In this document: in pieces, positions 6,864-13,531 of the stretch
Layout: each line of letters begins with the position of its first letter
How positions within the stretch are numbered: the stretch's first letter is position 1
Assembly: GCA_050698355.1 (NCBI GenBank)
Contig: JBOHBN010000050.1
Span: 1-21,955, forward strand
Origin: JBOHBN01 sp050698355
Lineage (GTDB): Bacteria > Actinomycetota > Actinomycetes > Streptosporangiales > WHST01
DNA: 21,955 nucleotides
Direction of reading: 5' to 3'
Made by a program: the position numbers and the translations under genes
The notes under the pieces: model-generated
The model's input: only the letters and a program-made list of their open reading frames with translations
What the model was told of the DNA's origin: nothing
The model's database searches: none

Positions 6864-7624
6864 TGGTCCGCCTTTCGTGCGGACTTGGCGGCGCCCGACC
6901 CGTTCCCCGACGAGACGAGCCCCCGCCCGGCTGCATAGTCTGAGAGCAGGCCGCGTAGCTGCCTGCGCCCTCGGTGGAGCCGGGACATCACGGTGCCGAT
7001 CGGCGTATCCATGATCTCCGCGATCTCCTTGTACGCGAACCCCTCGACGTCGGCAAGGTAGACCGCCATCTGGAAGTCCTCTGGCAGCTCCTGCAAGGCT
7101 TCCTTGACGTCGCTGTCCGGGAGGTGCTCCAGGGCGTCGAGCTCGGCGGAGCGGACACCACCCGACGAGTGCGCCTCGGCGCGCGCCAGCTGCCAGTCCT
7201 CGATGTCCTCCGAGTCCGCCTGGCGGGGTTCGCGTTGCTTCTTCCGGTAGCTGTTGATGAAGGTGTTGGTCAGGATCCGGTAGAGCCACGCCTTCAGATT
7301 GGTGCCCTGCTCGAACTGGTGGAACGCCGCGAAGGCCTTCACGTAGGTCTCCTGGACGAGGTCCTCGGCGTCCGACGGGTTGCGCGTCATACGCAACGCA
7401 GCGGAGTAAAGCTGGTCGAGAAAGGGCAGCGCATCGCGTTCGAACCGCTGCGCTCTGCGTTCGAGCGTTTCCTCGACCGGACCCACCTCCTGGTGTGTGC
7501 GGGCCCAGCCGCCTGATCCGCTGGTAGTAGAACCCGCCTCCGACGAGGATATCCGCCCCTTCGACGCGAACGGCACCCCCGGCGTCGGCGTGGCCGGGGC
7601 ATCGAAGCCCTCGAGTGCGAGCAA
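6860..7624 (-). CDS. sigR: RNA polymerase sigma factor SigR (group 4, thiol-oxidative stress)
   Basis: An ECF sigma factor of the SigR/SigH class. Region 2 is recognisable from RFERDALPFLDQLYSAALRM through NPSDAEDLVQETYVKAF and NLKAWLYRILTNTFINSYRK. Region 4 contains LPEDFQMAVYLADVEGFAYK and GTVMSRLHRGRRQLR. The N-terminus carries about 45 extra residues of low complexity. I place the start at the TTG at 7624 because GGAGGT (7636-7631) sits six bases before it and because a SigR-type promoter has its -10 at 7661-7659. An ATG at 7639 has no ribosome site but cannot be excluded. A GTG at 7486 directly abuts its own purine-rich stretch, leaving no spacer. The stop overlaps rsrA. Downstream genes are read in the same direction. 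Confidence 0.93.
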   Translation of the reverse strand: MLALEGFDAPATPTPGVPFASKGRISSSEAGSTTSGSGGWARTHQEVGPVEETLERRAQRFERDALPFLDQLYSAALRMTRNPSDAEDLVQETYVKAFAAFHQFEQGTNLKAWLYRILTNTFINSYRKKQREPRQADSEDIEDWQLARAEAHSSGGVRSAELDALEHLPDSDVKEALQELPEDFQMAVYLADVEGFAYKEIAEIMDTPIGTVMSRLHRGRRQLRGLLSDYAAGRGLVSSGNGSGAAKSARKADQ

Positions 7625-7658
7625 CGCCGTACCTCCCATGGTTGCTGTCGACCGGTAC

Positions 7659-7686
7659 AACGCAGCGAACCGCTGGCTGCATTCCC
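7659..7686 (-). promoter_or_regulatory. SigR-type autoregulatory promoter of sigR
   Basis: On the minus strand GGGAAT (7686-7681) is followed after 19 bases by GTT (7661-7659). This matches the published SigR/SigH consensus of GGAAT and GTT separated by about 18-19 bases. Transcription would begin near 7652, upstream of the GGAGGT ribosome site of sigR. SigR-family factors are known to activate their own operons, so positive autoregulation is expected. Confidence 0.7.
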
Positions 7687-7697
7687 CGGCCGGGTGC

Positions 7698-8378
7698 CTA
7701 GGGAGTCGCTGGACGCGGCGCCAGCTCCGAGAGCCAGCTCGCGACGGTCGTCGCCACGTCGGGCAGCGGCGGTGGATCGCCGTTGCGCGCCTTCAGGCCG
7801 TGGTCGGCGCCCGGCACAGCGTGGATGCGGATGTGCGCCGGCAGTCCCTGCGCGACCTCGTCCGGCCCGCCGAACGGGTCGCGGCCCCCCTGGATGACGA
7901 GCGTGGGCACGGCGACGGTGCGCAGCTCGTCCGCGCGGGAACGTTCCGGCCGGCCCGGTGGGTGCAGCGGGAAGGACAGCGCGAGCACACCGCGTGCCCC
8001 GGTAACGGCGGCCGTGCGGCAGGCCACCCGGGCGCCGCTCGAGCGACCACCGGTGACGACTGGAAGCCCGCGCAACCGGTCGTGGTCACCAAGAGCGGCG
8101 GTGACGGCCACGAACGCCGCGTCGAGCTGACGGGCCGGCGCGGGGGCGCGACGGCCCGCGAGCCGGTACGGCTGGGTGACCCGCGCGACGGCGTAACCCG
8201 CGGTCAGCGCGTCATCGCGTACGGCCACCAGGTCGCGTGCGTCCACCCCGCCCCCGGCACCGTGACCGAGCACGAGCAGGCCGGCGGGCTCTGCCAGCCC
8301 GTCCAGCGTGACGGCGGCCGGACCCGCGGGGGTCTGGACGCGGAAATCGACCGGCTCGCCCCGACCGCCGGCGCTCAC
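7698..8378 (-). CDS. Alpha/beta hydrolase (dienelactone-hydrolase/KANL3-Tex30-like)
   Basis: A 226-residue single-domain alpha/beta hydrolase. The oxyanion-loop motif GHGAGG is at about 38-43, the nucleophile elbow GRSSG has S113 as the likely nucleophile, and D167 (GGRDPFG) and H193 (GADHGL) complete a triad. The wording resembles the small KANL3/Tex30-like hydrolases often annotated as dienelactone hydrolase or hydrolase of the alpha/beta type. The natural substrate cannot be told. The GTG at 8378 overlaps the stop of the zinc-finger gene as GTGA, which favours it over an in-frame ATG at 8411. It ends 12 bp before the -35 of the sigR promoter. Confidence 0.88.
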   Translation of the reverse strand: MSAGGRGEPVDFRVQTPAGPAAVTLDGLAEPAGLLVLGHGAGGGVDARDLVAVRDDALTAGYAVARVTQPYRLAGRRAPAPARQLDAAFVAVTAALGDHDRLRGLPVVTGGRSSGARVACRTAAVTGARGVLALSFPLHPPGRPERSRADELRTVAVPTLVIQGGRDPFGGPDEVAQGLPAHIRIHAVPGADHGLKARNGDPPPLPDVATTVASWLSELAPRPATP

Positions 8379-8722
8379 GCCGCGTCGACGCGCTGCTGAC
8401 AGGTCACGCACCGGTCAGCCTCGGGCCGCGCATCGAGGCGGCCGTCCGGCACCTGGGTGGCGCAGTCGACGCAGGAGCCGTAGGTGCCGTCGTCGATACG
8501 CTGCAGCGCGGCCAGCACGTGGCGGCGCTGCTCCTCGGCGGCCTCGACGACGGCGGCGGAGCGGTCGGAGTCGGACAGGTGGGCGCCGGAGTCGGAGGCG
8601 TCGGTCTCGTTCTGCCGGGGATCGCCGGTCTCCGCGTCGGTGTCGCGCAGCGTTCCCAACGTATGATCGAGGTCCGCGAGCAGCTCCCGCAGGCGAGCAC
8701 GCTGGTTGTCGGTATCCACCAC
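8375..8722 (-). CDS. TraR/DksA family C4 zinc-finger protein
   Basis: A 115-residue protein with an acidic helical N-terminal part (about 1-75) and a C-terminal C4 zinc finger: CVDC (C84, C87) and CVTC (C105, C108). The preceding QRIDDGTYGSC is the standard TraR/DksA lead-in. DksA relatives reach into the RNA polymerase secondary channel and alter initiation. For short actinobacterial members the role is largely unproven. The first of two adjacent GTG codons is used here; GGAGG lies right upstream, so the second GTG (8719) is equally possible. It sits 36 bp after the F420-type oxidoreductase and overlaps the hydrolase, forming a three-gene operon. Confidence 0.9.
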   Translation of the reverse strand: MVDTDNQRARLRELLADLDHTLGTLRDTDAETGDPRQNETDASDSGAHLSDSDRSAAVVEAAEEQRRHVLAALQRIDDGTYGSCVDCATQVPDGRLDARPEADRCVTCQQRVDAA

Positions 8723-8758
8723 GCCTCCAGATCTCCTCGTCGCTGCCGCTTGAATTAC

Positions 8759-9760
8759 TCAGGCCCGCGCGGCGTTCTCGTCCAGCCTGCGTAGCTCGGG
8801 CAGGACGTGTTCGCCGATGAGCTCGATCGCCTTGGCCGGGTCGGCACTGGCTACCTGGATCGACACGCAGTCGGGTCTGATCTCCTCGACCAGCGGCCGG
8901 TAGACCTCGACCAGTTCCTCGGCGCCCGCGGCGACCGCGTACTTGTCCAGTATCTCCGCGCGGTCCATCTCGTCGGCCCGCTGCCGCAGCACCGCGGGGT
9001 CGGTCGTCTCCAGCCGGCCGGGCGCGCGCAGCCCGCGCATCGAGCCGAGCGCGGTCCATGCCTCGTCCTCGTCGCCGGCCAGCACCGACCACCGGGTCGC
9101 GAGCACGTACGTACGGTCGGCGCCACGCTCGGCCGCTGCCTGCCGGAACGGCTGGATCACCCGCTCGACCGTGTCCTGCGGCTCCTTCACGCTCGTGATG
9201 AGCCCGTCGGTGTGCGCGCCAGCGAACGTCGCGGACTTCGGGCCCCCGGCAGCGAAGAGCATCGGTATCGGCCCGGTCGGCGGGCTGTACAGCTTCGCCG
9301 ACGACGTCTGGTAGTACTCGCCGGCGAAGTCGAGCTTCTCCCCCGCGTGCAGGCGGCGGATGATCTCGACCGCCTCGGCCATCCGTGCCATCCGCTCGCG
9401 GTAGCCGGGGAAGCTCCAGCCGAGCGGCGTCTCGTTGATCGCTTCGCCGCCGCCGAGACCGAGCAGCAGCCGTCCGCCGGACAGGCGCTCGACCGTCGCG
9501 GAGGCCTGCGCGACGAGCCCGGGGTGGTAGTGGAAGAGCGGGCAGGTCACCGACGTACCCAGCTCTACGCGCGCCGTCGCGGACGCCACGGCGCCGAGCC
9601 AGCTCCACGCGAAGCCGGCCGCCGACACGTCGTCGACCCACGGGTGGAAGTGGTCGGACGAGAGCACGACGTCGAACCCGACGTCCTCGGCCAGCGCGGC
9701 CTGCCGGACCAGATCCTCGGGCTGGTACGACTCGTGACTGCACAACCACGCGAACTTCAC
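8759..9760 (-). CDS. LLM-class F420-dependent oxidoreductase, glucose-6-phosphate dehydrogenase-like family
   Basis: A 333-residue luciferase-like TIM-barrel enzyme that would use coenzyme F420. It has the SSDHFHPW motif with H37 and W41, matching the catalytic His/Trp of F420-dependent glucose-6-phosphate dehydrogenase (FGD1), and GGGEAINE with E106, matching its catalytic glutamate region. K192 (SVKEPQD) roughly lines up with one sugar-phosphate lysine of FGD1. I cannot match the other phosphate ligands by eye, so the substrate may not be glucose-6-phosphate. The GTG start at 9760 has only a weak purine-rich site. It is the first gene of an operon with the zinc-finger protein and hydrolase. 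A large palindrome lies 34 bp upstream. Confidence 0.92.
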   Translation of the reverse strand: MKFAWLCSHESYQPEDLVRQAALAEDVGFDVVLSSDHFHPWVDDVSAAGFAWSWLGAVASATARVELGTSVTCPLFHYHPGLVAQASATVERLSGGRLLLGLGGGEAINETPLGWSFPGYRERMARMAEAVEIIRRLHAGEKLDFAGEYYQTSSAKLYSPPTGPIPMLFAAGGPKSATFAGAHTDGLITSVKEPQDTVERVIQPFRQAAAERGADRTYVLATRWSVLAGDEDEAWTALGSMRGLRAPGRLETTDPAVLRQRADEMDRAEILDKYAVAAGAEELVEVYRPLVEEIRPDCVSIQVASADPAKAIELIGEHVLPELRRLDENAARA

Positions 9761-9793
9761 GACACCACCACTTCCGCTCGTCGCTGCATCGTC

Positions 9794-9833
9794 GTCAGTA
9801 TCTCAGCCCGCCATGGCGGGCTGAGGTACTGAC
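9794..9833. terminator. 40-bp near-perfect palindrome between rnpB and the LLM oxidoreductase gene
   Basis: Arms 9794-9813 and 9814-9833 are complementary at 19 of 20 positions, with CCATGG at the centre and no spacer. The single exception (9801/9826) is a U-G wobble in plus-strand RNA. There is no following T-run on either strand. It lies 26 bp beyond the 3' end of the RNase P RNA and 34 bp before the oxidoreductase start. It could be a T-less actinobacterial terminator for rnpB, an operator, or both. Confidence 0.55.
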
Positions 9834-9858
9834 AGGGCGCAAGAACCGGAGGGGTGGG

Positions 9859-10262
9859 CGGACGAGCCGGCCTATAAGCCGGATTCTGTACCCCGGTCCG
9901 CAGACCGGCGTGACGGCCATCCCTCTGGGACTGCCGTTGCCGGCAGCCTCCAGCGGCCTACCCGCAGGCTCGGGCGGGCAACCCTCTAGCGCCTGCGCAG
10001 GCCCGGCGTACCGGGCCCTCTTGGCCTTGCTCCGGGTGGGGTTTACCGAGCCGCCCGGGTCGCCCCGGACGCTGGTGGTCTCTTACACCACCGTTTCACC
10101 CTTACCGCCGCGGCGGACCGCGACGGCGGTTTGCTTTCTGTGGCACTGTACCGCGGGTCACCCCGGGTGGGCGTTACCCACCACCCTGCCCTGCGGAGTC
10201 CGGACTTTCCTCGGCGAGCGCCATGGCGGCGCCCGTCGCGACCGCCCGGCCGGCTCGTCCGC
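9859..10262 (-). ncRNA. rnpB: RNase P RNA (type A)
   Basis: The minus strand carries the hallmarks of the catalytic RNA of RNase P, which trims tRNA 5' leaders. GAGGAAAGTCCGGACTCC (10212-10195) forms one side of the conserved core, followed by the conserved CAGAAAGCAAACCGCC stretch near 10141-10126 and the closing ACAGAATCCGGCTTATAG (about 9891-9874). The 5' end GGACGAGCCGGCC pairs with the 3' end GCCGGCTCGTCC, giving the P1 helix and setting both ends to within a few bases. The length of about 404 nt is normal for the actinobacterial type A form. Open frames drawn across it on either strand are spurious. Confidence 0.94.
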
Positions 10263-10268
10263 TGCCCC

Positions 10269-10274
10269 AGATTA
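10269..10274 (-). promoter_or_regulatory. Probable -10 element of rnpB
   Basis: TAATCT on the minus strand (10274-10269) ends seven bases before the predicted RNA 5' end near 10262, the correct distance for a -10 element. No good TTGACA-like -35 is visible 16-18 bases upstream. Confidence 0.4.
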
Positions 10275-10286
10275 GCGCAGCTTGGC

Positions 10287-10433
10287 TCACGCCTGGCTGG
10301 GCACCGGTAGGAGGCGGCGGCGTACGAACACCGCGGCGAGCACCGAGCCCGCCGCGTAGCCCGCGCCGAACCCGGTGACGACCCAGGCGAACGCCTCGGT
10401 CGAAGCGGCGGACAGCGCCACCAGACCAAGCAC
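10287..10433 (-). pseudogene. Possible C-terminal remnant of an MFS transporter
   Basis: A 48-codon frame (GTG at 10433, TGA at 10289-10287) encodes two hydrophobic stretches. The segment STEAFAWVVTGFGAGYAAGS closely resembles the eleventh-helix region of actinobacterial MFS permeases, where TEAFAW...AG.AAGS.LAG is common. The piece ends with VRRRLLPVPSQA. The rest of a transporter is missing: seven codons upstream the frame meets a stop, and the start of the plus-strand permease lies there. It is therefore more likely a relic than a working gene, although a small membrane protein cannot be excluded. It lies between rnpB and the divergent permease. Confidence 0.4.
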
Positions 10434-10436
10434 GGC

Positions 10437-11612
10437 ATGCGCCGCATAGTCTCACATGTCGTGTGGCGGTGGGTGGCGGTCGCGGGTGCGACGTGCGTCG
10501 TCACGACGCTGCTCCCGCTCCACGACGCGATGGCCGTGACCGTACGGATCGCCCCGATCCTTACCTTTCTCGTCGCCATCACCGTCGTCGCCGAACTCGC
10601 CGACCGCGCCGAAGTCTTCGACCTCGCGGCGCTCGAGGCGGCCCGGCTCGGCGGCGGGCACAGGCGGGGCCTGTACGGGCTCGTGCTGGCGCTAGGGACG
10701 CTCACGACGGCCGTACTCGGTCTCGACACGACCGCGGTCCTGGTTACCCCGGTCGTGCTCTCGGTCGCGCGGCAGCTGCGGTTGCCGACCGCGCCGTTCG
10801 CGCTGGCGGCGGTATGGCTCGCGAACACCGGGAGCCTGTTCCTGCCGGTCTCGAACCTCACCAACCTGCTCGCGGCCGACCGGCTCGACCTCAGCGTCAT
10901 CCGGTACGCCTCGTTGATGTGGCTGCCCGCCCTTGCCACCACGCTCGCGACCGCTGCGGTGCTACTGACCACGTACCGCAGGCAGCTGCGCGGCCGCTAC
11001 GCGATCCCGCCACGCCGGCGACCCCGCGACCCGGTGCTGTTCTGGGGAGCGACGGCGGTGTCCGTGGGCGTCGTACCGGCGTTCATCGTCGACCTGCCCG
11101 TATGGGCCGTCGCCTGCGCCGGCATGGTCGTGCTCGCCGCGCTCTACGCGGCGCGCCGGCCGGGGACGCTGCGCTTGGCGCTGATCCCGTGGCGCCTCGT
11201 CGTGCTCGTGTGGGGCCTGTTCCTCGTCGTGGACACGCTCGACCGGTTCGGGCTGCGGCGGCTGCTCGCGACACTGGCCGGCAACGGCACGGGGGCGCTG
11301 GATATCGCCCGTACCGTCGGCGTCACCGCCGTCCTCGCCAACCTCGCCAACAACCTGCCCGCGTACTACGCGATGGAAGCCGCCGTCGGTGACAGCGCAC
11401 CGCACCTGCTCGGCGTCCTCCTCGGCGCGAACGCCGGGCCGGTCGTACTGCTCTGGGGCTCGCTCGCGACGCTGCTGTGGCGGGACCGTTGCCGCGCGCG
11501 CGGCGTACCGATCTCCGCGCGGCACTTCACCCTGCTCGGGCTCGCCGGCGCCCCGCTCGTGCTCGCCGCCGGCCTCGCCGCCCTGCTGCTCCGCCTCCAC
11601 CTGGCAGCGTAG
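10437..11612 (+). CDS. ArsB/SLC13-like (ion transporter superfamily) permease
   Basis: A 391-residue integral membrane protein with about ten to eleven hydrophobic helices. It has the two pseudo-repeated re-entrant motifs of the ion transporter superfamily (ArsB, NhaD, SLC13): LGLDTTAVLVTPVVL with NTGSLFLPVSNLTNLL in the first half, and NLANNLPAYYAM in the second. Possible substrates are oxyanions, sodium or dicarboxylates; no arsenic-resistance genes are adjacent, so arsenite export is not implied. The ATG at 10437 lacks a clear Shine-Dalgarno, and in-frame GTG codons at 10461 or 10473 are alternatives. It converges with the RNase H/phosphatase gene, 42 bp away. Confidence 0.87.
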   Translation: MRRIVSHVVWRWVAVAGATCVVTTLLPLHDAMAVTVRIAPILTFLVAITVVAELADRAEVFDLAALEAARLGGGHRRGLYGLVLALGTLTTAVLGLDTTAVLVTPVVLSVARQLRLPTAPFALAAVWLANTGSLFLPVSNLTNLLAADRLDLSVIRYASLMWLPALATTLATAAVLLTTYRRQLRGRYAIPPRRRPRDPVLFWGATAVSVGVVPAFIVDLPVWAVACAGMVVLAALYAARRPGTLRLALIPWRLVVLVWGLFLVVDTLDRFGLRRLLATLAGNGTGALDIARTVGVTAVLANLANNLPAYYAMEAAVGDSAPHLLGVLLGANAGPVVLLWGSLATLLWRDRCRARGVPISARHFTLLGLAGAPLVLAAGLAALLLRLHLAA

Positions 11613-11654
11613 GAAGCCAGCCCGGGTCATTCGGCAACATGCCTGCGGCGGGTA

Positions 11655-12794
11655 TCACGTACGCAGGTGGGTGACGTCGTTCAACGAGATCAGCCGGGCG
11701 TAGTCGTCGGCGTACCAGTCAACGATGGAGACCGCGGTGTTCTCCAGCCGCATCCGTCGCGCGGACGCGACCGGGGCGCCGAGTGCGACCGTGACGAGCG
11801 CGCTGAGCAACATCCCGTGCGCGACGACGAGCACGGTCTTGTCGTGATAGCGAGCGATCAGCTTGTCTCGCGCGCGGTTCGCGCGCCTGCCCACGTCGAC
11901 CATGCTCTCGCCACCAGGCGGCGCCACCGCGGGGTCGGACAGCCAGGTCTCGACCTCCTTGGGATACCTCTCCTTGAGCTGCGCCCAGGACAGGCCCTCC
12001 CACTCGCCGAAATCGGCCTCGCGTAGCTCGGCCATCTCACGTATCGGCTGCCCGAGCCGCTCCGCCATCACCTCCGCGGTGTGCTTGGCGCGGATCAGCG
12101 GGGACGACACGATCGCCTCGGCACCGGAGTCGAACAGCGCATCGGCAACCGCCGCCGCCTGGGTGCGCCCCACGTCGGTCAGCGGCTCGTCGCCACCGGC
12201 GCCGTTGAACCAGCCGGCCTGCGCCGCTGCCGTCTGGCCGTGCCGCACCAGGATCGTGCGCGTCGGCGTCCCGAGCTCCAGCGGTACGAACGTCCGCGCA
12301 CGCTCGGCGCTGTGATCCGGCTCCTCGGCCACGCCGACGGGCGCCGCGGGAGCGGGCGTGCGCGGTTTTCCGTCCATCGCCTCGTTCGCGAGCCGGTCGG
12401 CGTGGCCGTTGCGGGCACGGGGCACCCAGCTGAACGTGACGCTGCCGAACGAGCGGACCAGAGCACCGGCCTCCGCCGCCAGCGGCCGCAGGTCGGGGTG
12501 CTTGACCTTCCAGACGCCGCGCATCTGCTCGACCACCAGCTTGGAGTCCATCCGGACGTCGACATCGGCCGCGGGTGCGATACGCGACGCCGCGCCCAGG
12601 CCGCCGATCAGACCCCGGTACTCCGCGACATTGTTGGTGACCGTGCCCAACGACTCGGCGACCTCGGCGAGGACCTCGCCTGTCTCGGCGTCCTTGACCA
12701 CCGCGCCGTAGCCGGCTGGCCCGGGGTTCCCGCGCGACCCGCCGTCGGCCTCCACCAGCAACCGCGCCGGAGCTGCCTGGCGACCGGCCGTCAT
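11655..12794 (-). CDS. Bifunctional RNase H / histidine phosphatase (Rv2228c-like)
   Basis: A 379-residue two-domain protein. Residues about 11-140 are a type I RNase H domain, which cleaves RNA in RNA-DNA hybrids. Its acidic residues are D17 (EADGGSRGNPG), E58 (NNVAEYRGL), D83 (VRMDSKLV) and D133 (GHADRLANEA). After a proline/alanine-rich linker, residues about 180-375 are a histidine phosphatase of the phosphoglycerate-mutase/CobC class, with ILVRHGQT (H185) and VVAHGMLLSAL as the second histidine. The mycobacterial homologue Rv2228c has the same fusion, and its phosphatase part is linked to alpha-ribazole phosphate in cobalamin assembly. The ATG at 12794 overlaps the zinc-ribbon gene's stop as ATGA. 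Confidence 0.94.
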   Translation of the reverse strand: MTAGRQAAPARLLVEADGGSRGNPGPAGYGAVVKDAETGEVLAEVAESLGTVTNNVAEYRGLIGGLGAASRIAPAADVDVRMDSKLVVEQMRGVWKVKHPDLRPLAAEAGALVRSFGSVTFSWVPRARNGHADRLANEAMDGKPRTPAPAAPVGVAEEPDHSAERARTFVPLELGTPTRTILVRHGQTAAAQAGWFNGAGGDEPLTDVGRTQAAAVADALFDSGAEAIVSSPLIRAKHTAEVMAERLGQPIREMAELREADFGEWEGLSWAQLKERYPKEVETWLSDPAVAPPGGESMVDVGRRANRARDKLIARYHDKTVLVVAHGMLLSALVTVALGAPVASARRMRLENTAVSIVDWYADDYARLISLNDVTHLRT

Positions 12795-13531
12795 CCGGAT
12801 TGGCCCACACGGACGAGGATGCGGCGGCACTCCTCGCACCGTACGACCTCGTCCTCAGCGGCGGCACGCACGCGACCGAGGTCGCCGGGGTTCAGCGTGA
12901 GGTGGCAGCCCTCGCAGCGCCCATGCACCAAGGGGGCCGCGCCGACGCCGCCGTGCTGTCTGCGGAGCTTCTCGTACAGCTGCAGCAGGTCGTCGGGAAT
13001 GGTGGCCGCGGTCTGCGAGCGTTCGCCCGCGGTGTGCTCGGTCTCGGCGTCGATCTCCGCGAACCCCTTGTCCCGCTCGGCCTCGACCGACGCCAGCTCC
13101 CCGGCCACGGAGTCGTGCCCGGTCGTCAGCTCGGCGATACGCGTCTCGGCCTGCTCCAGCCTCTCCATCACCTCGAGCTCGGCGTCCTCGAGCTCGGACT
13201 GGCGCCGCTGGAGCGAGGCGATCTCCGACTGGAGGCTCTCGAGCTCTTTCGGGGACGCGACGGCTCCCGAGTCGAGCCGTTCCCTGTCCCGCGTGGAGCG
13301 TGTGCGTACCTGCTCCACGTCGCCCTCCGCCTTGCGCTGCTCGCGCTGCAGGTCGGACCTGTCGGTCTCGGCCGTGATGATGGCATCGCGCAGGCCCGTG
13401 AACCGCTGGCCAAGCTCGTCGGCTCGGGCGATCTCGGGCAGGGTGCGTCGCCGGTGCGCGAGCCGGTCGAGTGTGCTGTCGAGCGCCTGCAGGTCAAGCA
13501 GGCGACGCTGGTCATCGGGAGTCGCTTTCAC
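12791..13531 (-). CDS. Coiled-coil protein with C-terminal C4 zinc ribbon (Rv2229c-like)
   Basis: A 246-residue protein. Residues about 5-180 are highly charged and helical, rich in E, R, L and Q, and predict a long coiled coil. The C-terminus carries a zinc ribbon: GRCEGCHLTLNP and VRCEECRRILVR, two CxxC pairs. Homologues sit between the NIF3 and RNase H genes in many actinobacteria (Rv2229c in Mycobacterium tuberculosis). The function is not established; a nucleic-acid or protein-binding role fits the ribbon. The GTG at 13531 overlaps the NIF3 stop as GTGA, which decides the start over the open extension to 13723. Confidence 0.92.
   Translation of the reverse strand: MKATPDDQRRLLDLQALDSTLDRLAHRRRTLPEIARADELGQRFTGLRDAIITAETDRSDLQREQRKAEGDVEQVRTRSTRDRERLDSGAVASPKELESLQSEIASLQRRQSELEDAELEVMERLEQAETRIAELTTGHDSVAGELASVEAERDKGFAEIDAETEHTAGERSQTAATIPDDLLQLYEKLRRQHGGVGAAPLVHGRCEGCHLTLNPGDLGRVRAAAEDEVVRCEECRRILVRVGQSG

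Noticed and set aside
6864..7682. In-frame N-terminal extension of RsrA to 367 residues
   Set aside because: It is the shadow of sigR on the same strand. The conserved RsrA protein starts at 6863, where ATGA overlaps the sigR stop.
10043..10972. A 309-residue minus-strand frame
   Set aside because: It crosses the RNase P RNA and lies antisense to the permease; its composition is serine/arginine-rich shadow.
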